A stretch of DNA of 64,000 nt from Caballeronia glebae (lineage in GTDB: Bacteria > Pseudomonadota > Gammaproteobacteria > Burkholderiales > Burkholderiaceae): positions 20,887-84,886 of the forward strand of contig NZ_FCOJ02000032.1 in the NCBI RefSeq assembly GCF_001545035.1, in the 5' to 3' direction. This document shows, one piece after another, positions 26,755-36,099 of the stretch; the first letter of the stretch is position 1; each line of letters starts with the position of its first letter. The notes beneath the pieces are model-generated. The model ran no database searches and was not told the DNA's origin. It was given only the letters and a program-made list of their open reading frames with translations. Position numbers and translations under genes: made by a program.

Positions 26755-28032
26755 TTGGAAAAAATTCTGCGTTATGTCATTGCCGGCATGGTCTTGCTGG
26801 CGCCCGCGACCACACTTGTGGTGCGGGGTGGAACCGGTTACTGCTTTTTCGTGCTGCTGGCCATCGCGTTCGTCGCTGGCTTCAGTAAACCGTTTCGGCT
26901 GAAGGGCGGCCTGCTCGTCACCGCTTATCCCTGGTACACCGCAGGCATGCTCTGTTACATGGTTTATTTGCCGCTGCAGCAGGCGATCGACGGCTATTAC
27001 CTGCCGCGCGAGTTCGACGGCCTGTCGCGACTGGCGTTGAGCCTGCCGATCTTTCTGTTGCTCGTGAATCTGCCCATCCGCTATCTGAAGACGCTCGGCT
27101 GGGGCTGCGCGTTCGGTGCGATCGGAGCGGGCGCATGGGCTGTGGACAGCAACCTCCACATGACGATCAACGATCTCAATCGTCTCGGCAACGATTATAC
27201 GAATCCGATTCCGTACGGTAACACCGCGCTCCTGCTCGGCTTTCTTTCGGTGATGACGATCCGTTGGGATGACTATCCCAATGTGCTCGCCAAGCGCGCC
27301 GGCATCGCGATCAAGCTTTTGGGACTCGTAGGCGGCGTCTACGCGTCGTATCTGTCGGGCACTCGTGGCGGATGGCTCGCGATTCCGCTGTTTCTCGTGC
27401 TGTGCTCGCTCAATTTCGACTGGGTCAAGCAGCGCCGTCACTGGCTCGCCGCATTGCTCGTCGCCGTGCTCGTCATGTCGGCCTTGCTCGCATCGCCGCT
27501 CGGCCGCGAGCGCGTGATGGCGACGCGTTCGGACATCGTGCGCCTGTCGGAAGGCTCGACCGACTACAGTTCCATCGGTGCGCGCCTGCAGCTCTGGCGC
27601 GCGTCGATTCACCTGTTCGAGGCGCATCCTCTCATGGGCGTCGGCAAGGGGCGTCTGGAGCCATCGTTGAGGGAGATGGCGAACAAGGGCGAGGTTCCGG
27701 CGTACATCGTCAATCAGCGCGCGCATAGCGAATTCTTTTCGACGATTTCTGAACTGGGCGCGGCGGGCGTCGTCTGTCTGGCACTGATTTATTTCGGACC
27801 GCTCGTGTATTTCATGCGTTACCGGAAATCCCCGCACCGCGATGTGTCGACGGCTGCGTATTGCGGAATTGCGGTGTCAGGGTCGGTTATCATCTTCGGC
27901 TTGAGCATCGACGTATTCACGGTGGTGATGAGCACCGCGCTCATCGCGCTCCTCTGGGCGGTGCTGCTTGCGGTCATCACCCACGACGCGCGCCAGCCGC
28001 AGGGCAAGCCGGGCCGCGGTTCGATCGGCTGA
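26755..28032 (+). CDS. O-antigen ligase-type membrane protein (WaaL/Wzy family)
   Basis: 425 residues from TTG at 26755 (MEKILRYVIAGMVLLAPATT). There are about ten to twelve membrane helices: LAIAFVAGF, LVTAYPWYTAGMLCYMVYL, LALSLPIFLLLVNL, IAIKLLGLVGGVYASYLSG, WLAALLVAVLVMSALLA, and AVSGSVIIFGLSIDVFTVVMSTALIALLWAVLLAV at the end. The large periplasmic loop carries SGTRGGWLAIPL and, later, HPLMGVGKGRLEPSL and NQRAHSEFFSTISELGAAG; the GTRG/H-x-x-F patterns are those of O-antigen ligases (PF04932). Placed between LPS glycosyltransferases and msbA it is most likely WaaL-like, joining O-antigen to lipid A-core, but a polymerase role is possible. Confidence 0.82.
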   Translation: MEKILRYVIAGMVLLAPATTLVVRGGTGYCFFVLLAIAFVAGFSKPFRLKGGLLVTAYPWYTAGMLCYMVYLPLQQAIDGYYLPREFDGLSRLALSLPIFLLLVNLPIRYLKTLGWGCAFGAIGAGAWAVDSNLHMTINDLNRLGNDYTNPIPYGNTALLLGFLSVMTIRWDDYPNVLAKRAGIAIKLLGLVGGVYASYLSGTRGGWLAIPLFLVLCSLNFDWVKQRRHWLAALLVAVLVMSALLASPLGRERVMATRSDIVRLSEGSTDYSSIGARLQLWRASIHLFEAHPLMGVGKGRLEPSLREMANKGEVPAYIVNQRAHSEFFSTISELGAAGVVCLALIYFGPLVYFMRYRKSPHRDVSTAAYCGIAVSGSVIIFGLSIDVFTVVMSTALIALLWAVLLAVITHDARQPQGKPGRGSIG

Positions 28033-28118
28033 TCGGTAAGCCGGTCTCGCGGCTGATGACGCTACCAACAAATGCCGCGCGACAGGTGAGTCATGCGCCG
28101 GGCGAAGTGGAGATACCT

Positions 28119-29903
28119 TTGAACAACCAGGCAAGTTTGCGCAAGACGATCGGCACGGGTGAAAGCAGCTCGCCGATGGCCGTCATGAGACGGCTCTGGC
28201 CGTATATCCGTCCGCTGCTCGGCATGGTGCTGCTCGGCCTGTTGACGATGGGCATCGTCGCCGCGACCGAGGCGGCCATTCCGATGCTGCTCAAGCCGCT
28301 GCTCGACCATGGTTTCGGCTCGAAGAGCAGCGATCAGGCGAAATGGCTCGTGCCTGCCGCCGTCATCGGACTCGCGCTCTTGCGCGGCGGGGCGCAATAC
28401 GCGTCGGGCTATTTCCTCTCCTACGTGACGAACAAGATCCTGCTGCAACTGCGGCTCGAAATGTTCCAGCGCATGATCCACACGAGCGCGGGCTTTTTTC
28501 AGCGCGAAACCGCGAGCACGATCATCAACGCCGTCGTGTTCGAGGTCAACCAGATCCTGAGCGTGCTGCAGAGCGTAGTCGTCACGCTCGTGCGCGATTC
28601 GCTCACGGTCGTGTTCCTGCTCGGCTATCTGTTCATCCTCAACTGGCGGCTCACGCTGATCGTCGCGGTGATCCTTCCTGCGATCGGCTGGCTCGTCAGC
28701 AAAATCAACCGCCGGTTGCGGCGCCTGAATCGCGAACATCAGTCGTTGACCAACGAACTGTCGTATATCGTCGAGGAGACGGTCGGCGGCTACAAGGTCG
28801 TCAAGGTGCATAACGGCGAGCCGTACGAGACCGGCCGCTTCACGGAGATGAGCCAACGCCTGCGCGGCTACGCCATGCGCATGCAGGTTTCGGGCGGACT
28901 TGCCCAGCCGCTCACGCAGTTTCTCGCCTCGATCGCGCTCGCGATCGTCATCACGATCGCGGTCGTGCAATCGGCGAACGATCAGACGACGGTCGGCGGT
29001 TTCGTCGCGTTCGTCACGTCGATGTTGCTCGTGATCTCGCCGCTCAAGCATCTGATCGACATCAATCAGCCCATGCAGCGCGGCATGACGGCGGCGGAGT
29101 TGATATTCGGCCTGATCGACGAGCCGGCCGAGCCCGAGGGCGGCGGCCGTCGTCTCGAACGTGCCCGCGGCGAGGTCGAATTCCGTGACGTGTCGTTCAG
29201 CTATGGCTCCGTGGACCGGCCGACGCTCGATCGCGTGTCGTTCAAGGTCGCGCCGGGCGAAATGGTCGCGCTCGCGGGTCCGTCGGGCAGCGGCAAGACG
29301 ACGCTCGTGAATCTGCTGCCGCGCTTCTTCGATCCGCGCGCCGGTGAAGTGCTCGTCGATGGCGTGCCGCTCAGCGAATACAACCTGCACGACCTGCGCG
29401 GACAACTCGCGATGGTGAGCCAGGAAGTCGTGCTCTTCAACGACACGATCGCCGCGAACGTCGCCTATGGTCAGACGCCCGATGTCGAGCGCGTGATGTC
29501 GGCGCTTGCCGCGGCGAATCTGTCGGATATGGTGGCGACGCTGCCGGATGGGATCAACACGCTCGTCGGCGGCAATGGCATGCGTCTGTCGGGCGGGCAG
29601 CGGCAGCGTCTCGCGATCGCGCGCGCGATCTACAAGGACGCGCCCATCCTGATTCTCGACGAAGCGACTTCAGCGCTGGATTCGGAATCCGAGCGGCACG
29701 TGCAGTCGGCGCTTGAGACGCTGATGAAGGGCCGCACGACGCTCGTCATCGCGCACCGTCTCTCGACGATCGAGCGCGCCGACCGAATCCTCGTGATGGA
29801 GGCGGGCAGGATTGCGGAGCAGGGCAGTCATGCCGAGTTGCTGCGCACGGACGGGCTGTATGCGCATCTGCATCGGATTCAATATCAGCAGCAGGCGGCG
29901 TGA
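28119..29903 (+). CDS. msbA: Lipid A/LPS export ABC transporter MsbA
   Basis: 594 residues from TTG at 28119, with GGAG eight bases upstream. This start gives MNNQASLRKTIG and then SSPMAVMRRLWPYIRPLLG, the same spacing to MRRLWPY that I recall for Burkholderia MsbA; in-frame ATG (28056) and GTG (28086) give longer ends. One protein holds six membrane helices (to about 330) and the ATPase: Walker A GPSGSGKTT near 387, Q-loop MVSQEVVLFND, signature LSGGQRQR near 490, Walker B ILILDEATSALD near 510, and H-loop AHRLST. MsbA flips core-lipid A across the inner membrane, which fits the ligase 86 bases upstream. Confidence 0.93.
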   Translation: MNNQASLRKTIGTGESSSPMAVMRRLWPYIRPLLGMVLLGLLTMGIVAATEAAIPMLLKPLLDHGFGSKSSDQAKWLVPAAVIGLALLRGGAQYASGYFLSYVTNKILLQLRLEMFQRMIHTSAGFFQRETASTIINAVVFEVNQILSVLQSVVVTLVRDSLTVVFLLGYLFILNWRLTLIVAVILPAIGWLVSKINRRLRRLNREHQSLTNELSYIVEETVGGYKVVKVHNGEPYETGRFTEMSQRLRGYAMRMQVSGGLAQPLTQFLASIALAIVITIAVVQSANDQTTVGGFVAFVTSMLLVISPLKHLIDINQPMQRGMTAAELIFGLIDEPAEPEGGGRRLERARGEVEFRDVSFSYGSVDRPTLDRVSFKVAPGEMVALAGPSGSGKTTLVNLLPRFFDPRAGEVLVDGVPLSEYNLHDLRGQLAMVSQEVVLFNDTIAANVAYGQTPDVERVMSALAAANLSDMVATLPDGINTLVGGNGMRLSGGQRQRLAIARAIYKDAPILILDEATSALDSESERHVQSALETLMKGRTTLVIAHRLSTIERADRILVMEAGRIAEQGSHAELLRTDGLYAHLHRIQYQQQAA

Positions 29904-29950
29904 GGTTTGTGCCTTGCTCGAATGGGTTTCGGGCGAGGTGTTTGCCGAAA

Positions 29951-31420
29951 CTACATCAGCACGATGTCGTACTGCTCCTGACTAAGATTGCTCTCCACCT
30001 GCAGCGAAACTGGTTTCCCGATGAAGTCCATCAGCATCGCCAGATGCTGCGACTCCTCTTCCAGAAACAGATCGATGACCTGCTGCGAAGCCACCACGCG
30101 AAACTCGCGCGGATTGAATTGCCGCGATTCGCGCATGATTTCGCGCAGCACGTCGTAGCACACGGTGCGCGGCGTCTTCACCTGACCCTTGCCCTGACAC
30201 GTCGGGCAAGGCTCGCACAACACATGAGCCAGTGACTCGCGCGTGCGCTTTCTCGTCATCTCGACGAGCCCGAGTTGCGAAAACCCATTCACGGTCACGC
30301 GCGTCCGGTCGCGCGACAGAGCCCTCTTCAGCTCGCCCAACACCTGATCCCGATGCTCGACATTCTCCATGTCGATGAAATCGATGATGATGATCCCGCC
30401 GAGGTTTCTCAACCGCAATTGCCGCGCGATCGTGTGCGCCGCTTCGAGATTGGTCTTGAAGATCGTGTCGTCGAAGTTGCGCGCGCCGACATAGCCGCCC
30501 GTATTGACGTCGATGGTCGTCATCGCCTCGGTTTGGTCGATCATCAGATAACCGCCCGACTTCAGATCGACGCGCCGCGACAGCGCCCGCTCGATCTCCG
30601 CTTCGATGTTGTACAGATCGAAGAGCGGCCGCTCGCCGGTGTAATGATGCACACGCGACGCGACGGCCGGCGTGAACTCGGCCGCAAAATCCGAAAGCAT
30701 CTGGAACGTCTCGCGCGAATCGACCTGAATGCGCGTGGTCTCGTCGTTGACGAAGTCGCGCAGCACGCGTTGCGCGAGGTTCAGATCCTGATAGAGAAGG
30801 GTCGTGGGCGGCACGCGCTGCGCCTGCGCGACGATCGTCGCCCACGTCTTGCGCAAATACGAGACGTCCGCCGCGAGCTCTTCGCTCGTCGCGTCTTCAG
30901 CGATAGTCCGCACGATGTAGCCGCCTTTCTCGTCGGCGGGCAGCACGGCGGTCAGACGCGCACGCACGGCCTCGCGCTCCGCCTCGCTCTCGATCTTCTG
31001 CGAAATGCCGATATGCGGCTCCTGCGGCAGATAAACGAGCGTGCGCCCCGCGATGCTCACCTGAGTCGACAGCCGCGCGCCCTTGGTGCCGATCGGATCT
31101 TTCACGACCTGCACCATCAGCGCCTGACCTTCGAAAACGATCTTTTCGATCGGCGTATGCGGCTGCGAGTTATGCGGCTCGCCCGCGATACGCGGATGCC
31201 AGATATCCGCGACATGGAGAAACGCGGCGCGTTCCAGACCGATGTCGATGAACGCGGACTGCATGCCCGGCAGCACACGCACGACCTTGCCGAGATAGAC
31301 ATTGCCCACGCGCCCGCGCGAAAGCGTGCGCTCGACGTGAAGTTCCTGAACGGCGCCTTGCTGAACCAGTGCGACGCGGCTTTCCTGCGGTGTGACGTTG
31401 ATCAGGATTTCTTCGTTCAT
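29951..31420 (-). CDS. rng: Ribonuclease G
   Basis: 489 residues from ATG at 31420 (MNEEILINVTPQESRVALVQ). RNase E/G family, short form without the degradosome scaffold. The S1 domain contains GNVYLGKVVRVLPGMQSAFIDIGLERAAFLH. The catalytic metal site is in TIDVNTGGYVG (near 302) and IIIIDFIDM. The zinc-link Cys motif CEPCPTCQGKG is near 403. It trims the 16S rRNA 5' end and decays mRNA. It follows maf by seven bases at the end of the minus-strand run; RNase G and Maf are adjacent in many proteobacteria. Confidence 0.94.
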   Translation of the reverse strand: MNEEILINVTPQESRVALVQQGAVQELHVERTLSRGRVGNVYLGKVVRVLPGMQSAFIDIGLERAAFLHVADIWHPRIAGEPHNSQPHTPIEKIVFEGQALMVQVVKDPIGTKGARLSTQVSIAGRTLVYLPQEPHIGISQKIESEAEREAVRARLTAVLPADEKGGYIVRTIAEDATSEELAADVSYLRKTWATIVAQAQRVPPTTLLYQDLNLAQRVLRDFVNDETTRIQVDSRETFQMLSDFAAEFTPAVASRVHHYTGERPLFDLYNIEAEIERALSRRVDLKSGGYLMIDQTEAMTTIDVNTGGYVGARNFDDTIFKTNLEAAHTIARQLRLRNLGGIIIIDFIDMENVEHRDQVLGELKRALSRDRTRVTVNGFSQLGLVEMTRKRTRESLAHVLCEPCPTCQGKGQVKTPRTVCYDVLREIMRESRQFNPREFRVVASQQVIDLFLEEESQHLAMLMDFIGKPVSLQVESNLSQEQYDIVLM

Positions 31421-31427
31421 GGCCTGT

Positions 31428-32042
31428 TTAGAATGCGACGCGCGCCAGGCGCAAGAGAGCTGCGGTTTCGAAAAGGGGCAGACCCATGATACCCGAATAG
31501 GACCCGTCGATTCGCTCGATGAACTCCGCCGCGCGGCCTTGTATGCCGTACGCGCCCGCTTTGCCGAGCGGCTCGCCCGATGCCGCGTAGCGCTGCAGCG
31601 CAGCACGATCCGCGCTTGAGAAACGCACCGTCGAGCGCGAGAGCGCGGGGTCGAGCAGCGCGCCATCGGCATCGACGACGGCGAGCGCTGTCAGCACTTC
31701 GTGCTCGCGCCCCGCGAGGCGTTCGAGCATCGCGACGGCGTCTTCTTCGTGCAGCGGCTTGCCGAGGATCAGTCCGTCGATGGTGACGGTCGTATCGGCG
31801 ACGAGAATCGGCGCGGGAGCGAAGCCGCCCGCAAGCAGCCGCGCGCGCGCCGCCCGTGCTTTCAACGCGCACACACGCACGACATACGCATCGGCGCTTT
31901 CGCCTGACAGCTCGGCTTCGAGCGCTTCGGCGTTTTCATCGGAACGAGGAAGAAGGAGTTCGAACTGCACGCCGAGCTGACGGAGCAACTCCTGACGGCG
32001 CGGGCTTTGCGAGGCGAGATAAACGTAGGGATGAGTCGGCAT
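31428..32042 (-). CDS. maf: Maf-family nucleotide pyrophosphatase
   Basis: 204 residues beginning MPTHPYVYLASQSPRRQELL, with the family SxSPRR phosphate-binding motif. Further signatures are VADTTVTIDGLILGKP and GKAGAYGIQGRAAEFIERIDGSYSGIMGLPL. It hydrolyses non-canonical or unwanted nucleoside triphosphates (dTTP/UTP type, YhdE-like), protecting DNA and RNA. Gap to rng is seven bases and to rlmH 54 bases, so it belongs to the same operon. Confidence 0.92.
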   Translation of the reverse strand: MPTHPYVYLASQSPRRQELLRQLGVQFELLLPRSDENAEALEAELSGESADAYVVRVCALKARAARARLLAGGFAPAPILVADTTVTIDGLILGKPLHEEDAVAMLERLAGREHEVLTALAVVDADGALLDPALSRSTVRFSSADRAALQRYAASGEPLGKAGAYGIQGRAAEFIERIDGSYSGIMGLPLFETAALLRLARVAF

Positions 32043-32096
32043 CTTGATCTGGATTCGAATGGCGCGCGCGGCATTCGATCCAGCGTCGAAGCAGCC

Positions 32097-32567
32097 TCAC
32101 GCGCGATGATAGGGATGATTCTGCGTGATGCTCCACGCCCGGTAAAGCTGTTCGGCGAGCAGCACGCGCACCATGCCGTGCGGCAGCGTGAGACTCGACA
32201 CGCGCAGCAACAGTTCGGCGCGCGCCTTCACGGCCGGATCGAGACCGTCCGCGCCGCCGATCACGAACGCGACGTCGCGCCCATCCTGTTGCCAGCCGGG
32301 CAGGGCGTTCGCGAGTTGCATCGTGGTCCAGTCGCGGCCGTGTTCATCGAGCGCGACGACGCGCGCGTGCTTCGGCAAGGCGGCTTCGATGCGCTGTTTT
32401 TCGGCGGCCATCACGCTCTCGGCATTGCGTCCCGACGAGCGCTGCTCGGGCTTGATCTCTTTCAGCTCGATGCGCAGTTCGGGCGGCATGCGCTTCGCGT
32501 ATTCATCGAAGCCATTCGAGATCCAGTCGGGCATCTTGTGTCCGACGGCGAGGATGACCAGCTTCAT
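32097..32567 (-). CDS. rlmH: 23S rRNA pseudouridine-1915 N3-methyltransferase
   Basis: 156 residues, the whole RlmH length. It starts MKLVILAVGHKMPDWISNGF; the trefoil-knot SPOUT core is VVALDEHGRDWTTMQLANAL, DVAFVIGGADGLDP, and the C-terminal knot SSLTLPHGMVRVLLAEQLYRAW with the YHRA end. It methylates pseudouridine 1915 in helix 69 of 23S rRNA on the assembled 70S ribosome. It lies 15 bases after rsfS, the usual rsfS-rlmH pair. Confidence 0.96.
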   Translation of the reverse strand: MKLVILAVGHKMPDWISNGFDEYAKRMPPELRIELKEIKPEQRSSGRNAESVMAAEKQRIEAALPKHARVVALDEHGRDWTTMQLANALPGWQQDGRDVAFVIGGADGLDPAVKARAELLLRVSSLTLPHGMVRVLLAEQLYRAWSITQNHPYHRA

Positions 32568-32582
32568 GAAACGAAAGCGGCG

Positions 32583-33035
32583 TCAGTGCTTGCGCACGGT
32601 CTTGCGCGCGGGACGTTTGACGGCGGGCGCGTCGTCTTCGTCTTCCTCGTCTTCATCGGCGGTGACGTTCGCGCCGCCGAACATGCTCGGCTTTTGCAGC
32701 TTCACGCGCACCGGCTTGTCGCCCCACACCTCTTCGAGGTTGTAGTACTGGCGCAGCGCTGGTTGCAGGATGTGCACGACCGCGTCGCCGCAATCGACCA
32801 GCACCCATTCGCCGATCTCCTCGCCTTCCGTGGAGATGATGTCGCCACCCGCTTCCTTGACCTTCTCGCGCACGCTGTTGGCGAGCGCCTTGGTCTGGCG
32901 GTTCGACGTGCCGCTCGCCACGACCACGCGGTCGAACAGCGATGTCAGATGGGTCGTGTTGAAGACCTTGATGTCTTGCGCCTTGACGTCTTCGAGACCG
33001 TCGATGATCGCGCGTTGAAGCTTCTGAAGTTCCAT
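32583..33035 (-). CDS. rsfS: Ribosomal silencing factor RsfS
   Basis: 150 residues from ATG at 33035. The RsfS/Iojap core is LQRAIIDGLEDVKAQDIKVFN, RVVVASGTSNRQTKALANSV, EGEEIGEWVLVDCGDAVVHILQPALRQYYNLEEVWGD. It binds uL14 and blocks 30S-50S joining in starved cells. The last 40 residues (TADEDEEDEDDAPAVKRPARKTVRKH) form an acidic stretch followed by a basic tail, an extension beyond the E. coli protein. It begins two bases after the nadD stop. The longer frame to 33344 overlaps nadD and is not the real start. Confidence 0.95.
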   Translation of the reverse strand: MELQKLQRAIIDGLEDVKAQDIKVFNTTHLTSLFDRVVVASGTSNRQTKALANSVREKVKEAGGDIISTEGEEIGEWVLVDCGDAVVHILQPALRQYYNLEEVWGDKPVRVKLQKPSMFGGANVTADEDEEDEDDAPAVKRPARKTVRKH

Positions 33036-33037
33036 AG

Positions 33038-33715
33038 TTATCGTGTCTGATACAAGTGATGTTGAACAATATAGTCCCATACAGCCGATGGGACCTGAGC
33101 GCGGGCGTCGGTCGCGCCGTTTACCGAACGCGCTTCTTCGCGGATCGCCGTGGCGGATACGTCGAGAAGCAGCATTTCGTCGATGTGCATATGACCGTGC
33201 GGGCTCGCGCGTAAAACCTCGGGCGCCGCGCGGCGTGCTTCGAATTCGGCCGCGACTTCGGCGGGCAGGGTCGAAACGTCGAAGCCGGCGCGCGTTTCCA
33301 CGCAGATGTGCGCGTAGTCGAAGAGCCGTTTCCATCGATGCCACGAATCGAGCTTGACCAGTTGGTCCGCGCCCATCAGCAGCGAAATCGATGCGTCAGC
33401 GCCTTCGCGTTCGCGCCAGTGCGCGAGCGTGTCGACGGTATACGTGTCGCCCTGGCGGTCGATTTCGTCGGTGGCGACGACGATCTGAACGCCATCGAGC
33501 GAGAGCGAATCCGCCGCGGCGCGCGTCATCGCGAGCCGATGCTCCGGCGCCGATACGCCCGCCTTCTGCCACGGCTGACCGGCGGGCAGGAGCACGAGTT
33601 CGGTCAGTTGCAGCAACTCGACGAAGCGCCGCGCGAGCGCGAGATGCCCGTTGTGGATCGGATCGAAAGTGCCCCCGAGCAGGCCGACGCGCTTCACGCA
33701 GGGCGTCACAGCCAT
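33038..33715 (-). CDS. nadD: Nicotinate-nucleotide adenylyltransferase
   Basis: 225 residues from ATG at 33715. The nucleotidyltransferase start is RVGLLGGTFDPIHNGHLALAR with the GGTFDPIHxGH signature; later SISLLMGADQLVKLDSWHRW and the end signature SATAIREEARS. It makes nicotinic acid adenine dinucleotide for NAD synthesis. Its start codon lies inside the hemF end (10-base overlap), so translation is probably coupled, and rsfS follows after two bases: nadD-rsfS-rlmH is a classic order. Confidence 0.95.
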   Translation of the reverse strand: MAVTPCVKRVGLLGGTFDPIHNGHLALARRFVELLQLTELVLLPAGQPWQKAGVSAPEHRLAMTRAAADSLSLDGVQIVVATDEIDRQGDTYTVDTLAHWREREGADASISLLMGADQLVKLDSWHRWKRLFDYAHICVETRAGFDVSTLPAEVAAEFEARRAAPEVLRASPHGHMHIDEMLLLDVSATAIREEARSVNGATDARAQVPSAVWDYIVQHHLYQTR

Positions 33716-34665
33716 TCCCGCCGCACCAGGAAGTCTTCGTAGAGCCGCGCTTCCGGCGTGCCGGGTTCGGGTTTCCAGTCGTAGCGCCAGTTCGCCACCG
33801 GCGGCATCGACATCAGAATCGACTCGGTGCGTCCGCCGCTTTGCAGGCCGAAGTGCGTGCCGCGGTCGAACACGAGATTGAACTCGACGTAACGCCCGCG
33901 CCGGTACGCCTGAAACTCGCGCTCGCGCTCGGAGTAGGGCGTGTCGCGGCGGCGCTCGATGACCGGCAGATACGCTTTCAGGAACGCATCGCCGACGCTT
34001 TGCATCATCGCGAACGAGCGCTCGAAGCCCGGCTCCGAGAAGTCATCGAAGAAAATTCCGCCGATACCGCGCTGCTCGTTGCGGTGCTTCAGATAGAAAT
34101 ACTCGTCGCACCACGTCTTGAAGCGCGGATAAAGCTCCGCGCCGAACGGATCGAGAGAATCGCGGCAAACCCGATGGAAATGCCGCGCGTCTTCCTCGTA
34201 GCCGTAGACCGGCGTGAGATCCATGCCGCCGCCGAACCAGAAGATCGGCGCTTCGCCTTCTTTCGTCGCCGTGAGCATGCGCACGTTCATGTGCGCGGTC
34301 GGGCAGTGCGGATTGCGCGGATGCATGACGAGCGACACGCCGAGCGCCTCGAAACCGCGTCCGGCGAGTTGCGGACGCGCCGCGCTCGCGGAGGGCGGCA
34401 GCGCGTCGCCCTGCACGTCCGAAAAGCCGATGCCGCCGCGCTCGAAAAACCCGCCGCCTTCCAGAATGCGCGTCACGCCGCCGCCGCGCAGATGCGCGCC
34501 GGGCTCGCGGGTCCACGCGTCGGTGGCAAACGCCGTGCCGTCGAAGGCGCCGAGCGCATCGGCGATGCGCGTTTGCAGGCCCGTCAGATAGTCGCGCACG
34601 GCCCCGATATCGTGGGCTGCGTCGTGTTCGTTGCGTTGTGCCGTGCTGCGGTTCGGTTCACTCAT
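33706..34665 (-). CDS. hemF: Oxygen-dependent coproporphyrinogen III oxidase
   Basis: 319 residues from ATG at 34665. HemF signatures: WTREPGAHLRGGGVTRILEGG, HPRNPHCPTAHMNVRMLTA, FWFGGGMDLTPVYGYEEDARHFH, and RGIGGIFFDDF, then RRGRYVEFNLVFDRGTHFGLQSGGRTESILMSMPP. It converts coproporphyrinogen III to protoporphyrinogen IX with O2. It overlaps nadD by 10 bases. Upstream, a terminator separates it from purD, so it likely has its own promoter in 34666-34730. Confidence 0.96.
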   Translation of the reverse strand: MSEPNRSTAQRNEHDAAHDIGAVRDYLTGLQTRIADALGAFDGTAFATDAWTREPGAHLRGGGVTRILEGGGFFERGGIGFSDVQGDALPPSASAARPQLAGRGFEALGVSLVMHPRNPHCPTAHMNVRMLTATKEGEAPIFWFGGGMDLTPVYGYEEDARHFHRVCRDSLDPFGAELYPRFKTWCDEYFYLKHRNEQRGIGGIFFDDFSEPGFERSFAMMQSVGDAFLKAYLPVIERRRDTPYSEREREFQAYRRGRYVEFNLVFDRGTHFGLQSGGRTESILMSMPPVANWRYDWKPEPGTPEARLYEDFLVRREWL

Positions 34666-34734
34666 CGGTTGCTGCGTGCGCCCTGTGGGCGGCCATAAAA
34701 GGGCGGGGGTTAACCCTTCGTTTTAAAACTCACA

Positions 34735-34771
34735 AAAGCGCGCTGCCGGACACGAGGTCCGGCAGCGCGTG
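34735..34771 (-). terminator. Rho-independent terminator after purD
   Basis: Twelve-base stem CGCGCTGCCGGA / TCCGGCAGCGCG, followed on the minus strand by CTTTTGTGAGTTTT. It lies 27 bases past the purD stop and before hemF, so purD and hemF are probably separate transcripts. Confidence 0.75.
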
Positions 34772-34797
34772 TGCTCGTGCGGCGCAGGCCGCGTATT

Positions 34798-36099
34798 TCA
34801 GTGCTTGTCGCCCGGTTTTTCCGCCGGCTGCTTGCGGTTCACCGCCCGATAGCCGATGTCCCGGCGATACAGCATGCCGTCGAACGAGATCTGGTTGACT
34901 GTATCGTAGACCACGGACTGCGCGCCACGCACGGAATCCGCCAGTCCGACGACGCACAACACGCGCCCGCCCGAGGTCGTGAGCTTGCCGTCGGTAAGCG
35001 TCGTGCCCGCGTGGAAAGTGACGGAATTCTCGGTTTCCGCGGGAATGCCGCTGATGCGGTCGCCCTTGCGCGGCGTGTCCGGATAGTTGTGCGCCGCGAG
35101 CACGACGCCGAGCGCCGTGCGGCGGTCCCAGTCGAGATCGACGGCGTCGAGCTTGCCGTCGATCGCCATTTCCACGACCTTCGAGAAGTCGCCCTTCAGA
35201 CGCGCCATGATCGGCTGCGTCTCGGGGTCGCCCATGCGGCAGTTGAATTCGAGCGTCTTCGGGTTGCCGTTCGCGTCGATCATCAGGCCGGCGTACAGGA
35301 AGCCCGTGAAGCGGATGCCTTCGTTTTCCATGCCGCGCACCGTCGGCTGGACGATCTCGCGCATCACGCGCGCGTGCAGTTGCGGCGTGACGATCGGCGC
35401 GGGCGAATACGCGCCCATGCCGCCAGTGTTCGGGCCGCGGTCGGCGTCGAGCAGGCGCTTGTGGTCCTGGCTGGAGGCGAGCGGCAGCACGTGCTTGCCG
35501 TCCACCATCACAATGAAGCTGGCTTCCTCGCCCGTGAGGAACTCCTCGATCACGACGCGCGCGCCCGCATCGCCGAGTTTGTTGTCGGCGAGCATCGAAT
35601 CGACGGCGGCGTGCGCTTCTTCGAGCGTCATTGCGACGACGACGCCCTTGCCGGCGGCGAGGCCGTCAGCCTTGACGACGATCGGCGCGCCTTTCGCGTC
35701 GATGTACGCGTGCGCGGCGGCGAGTTCGGAGAACGTCTCGTATTCGGCGGTCGGGATGTTGTGGCGCTTCATGAACGCCTTCGCGAAGTCCTTCGAGCTT
35801 TCGAGCTGCGCGGCTTCCTTGCTCGGGCCGAAGATTTTCAGGCCGCGCGAGCGAAACAGATTGACGATGCCCGCGGCAAGCGGCTGCTCCGGCCCGACGA
35901 GCGTGAACGCGACATGTTCCTTTTCGACGAAATCGGCGAGTTCCGCCGCGTCCGTGATGTCGACGTTGCGCAGGCGGTCGTCCTGCGCGGTGCCGCCGTT
36001 GCCCGGCGCCACATAGACGATCTGCACGCGCGGCGATTGCGCGAGCTTCCAGGCCAGCGCATGTTCGCGGCCGCCGGAACCGACGACGAGTAACTTCAT
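34798..36099 (-). CDS. purD: Phosphoribosylamine-glycine ligase
   Basis: 433 residues from ATG at 36099 (MKLLVVGSGGREHALAWKLA). ATP-grasp enzyme making GAR, the second step of purine synthesis. Features: FTLVGPEQPLAAGIVN, PIVVKADGLAAGKGVVVA (phosphate loop), VIEEFLTGEEASFIVM, the family signature RMGDPETQPIMARL, and a C-terminal domain with GGRVLCVVGLADSVRGAQ. A longer frame to 36177 adds only arbitrary residues. The gap to yebC upstream is 256 bases; the pairing yebC-purD-hemF is common in betaproteobacteria. Confidence 0.96.
   Translation of the reverse strand: MKLLVVGSGGREHALAWKLAQSPRVQIVYVAPGNGGTAQDDRLRNVDITDAAELADFVEKEHVAFTLVGPEQPLAAGIVNLFRSRGLKIFGPSKEAAQLESSKDFAKAFMKRHNIPTAEYETFSELAAAHAYIDAKGAPIVVKADGLAAGKGVVVAMTLEEAHAAVDSMLADNKLGDAGARVVIEEFLTGEEASFIVMVDGKHVLPLASSQDHKRLLDADRGPNTGGMGAYSPAPIVTPQLHARVMREIVQPTVRGMENEGIRFTGFLYAGLMIDANGNPKTLEFNCRMGDPETQPIMARLKGDFSKVVEMAIDGKLDAVDLDWDRRTALGVVLAAHNYPDTPRKGDRISGIPAETENSVTFHAGTTLTDGKLTTSGGRVLCVVGLADSVRGAQSVVYDTVNQISFDGMLYRRDIGYRAVNRKQPAEKPGDKH

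Noticed and set aside
34666..34734. Possible riboswitch before hemF or purD
   Set aside because: The only strong structure is the purD terminator; no known aptamer pattern could be recognised.
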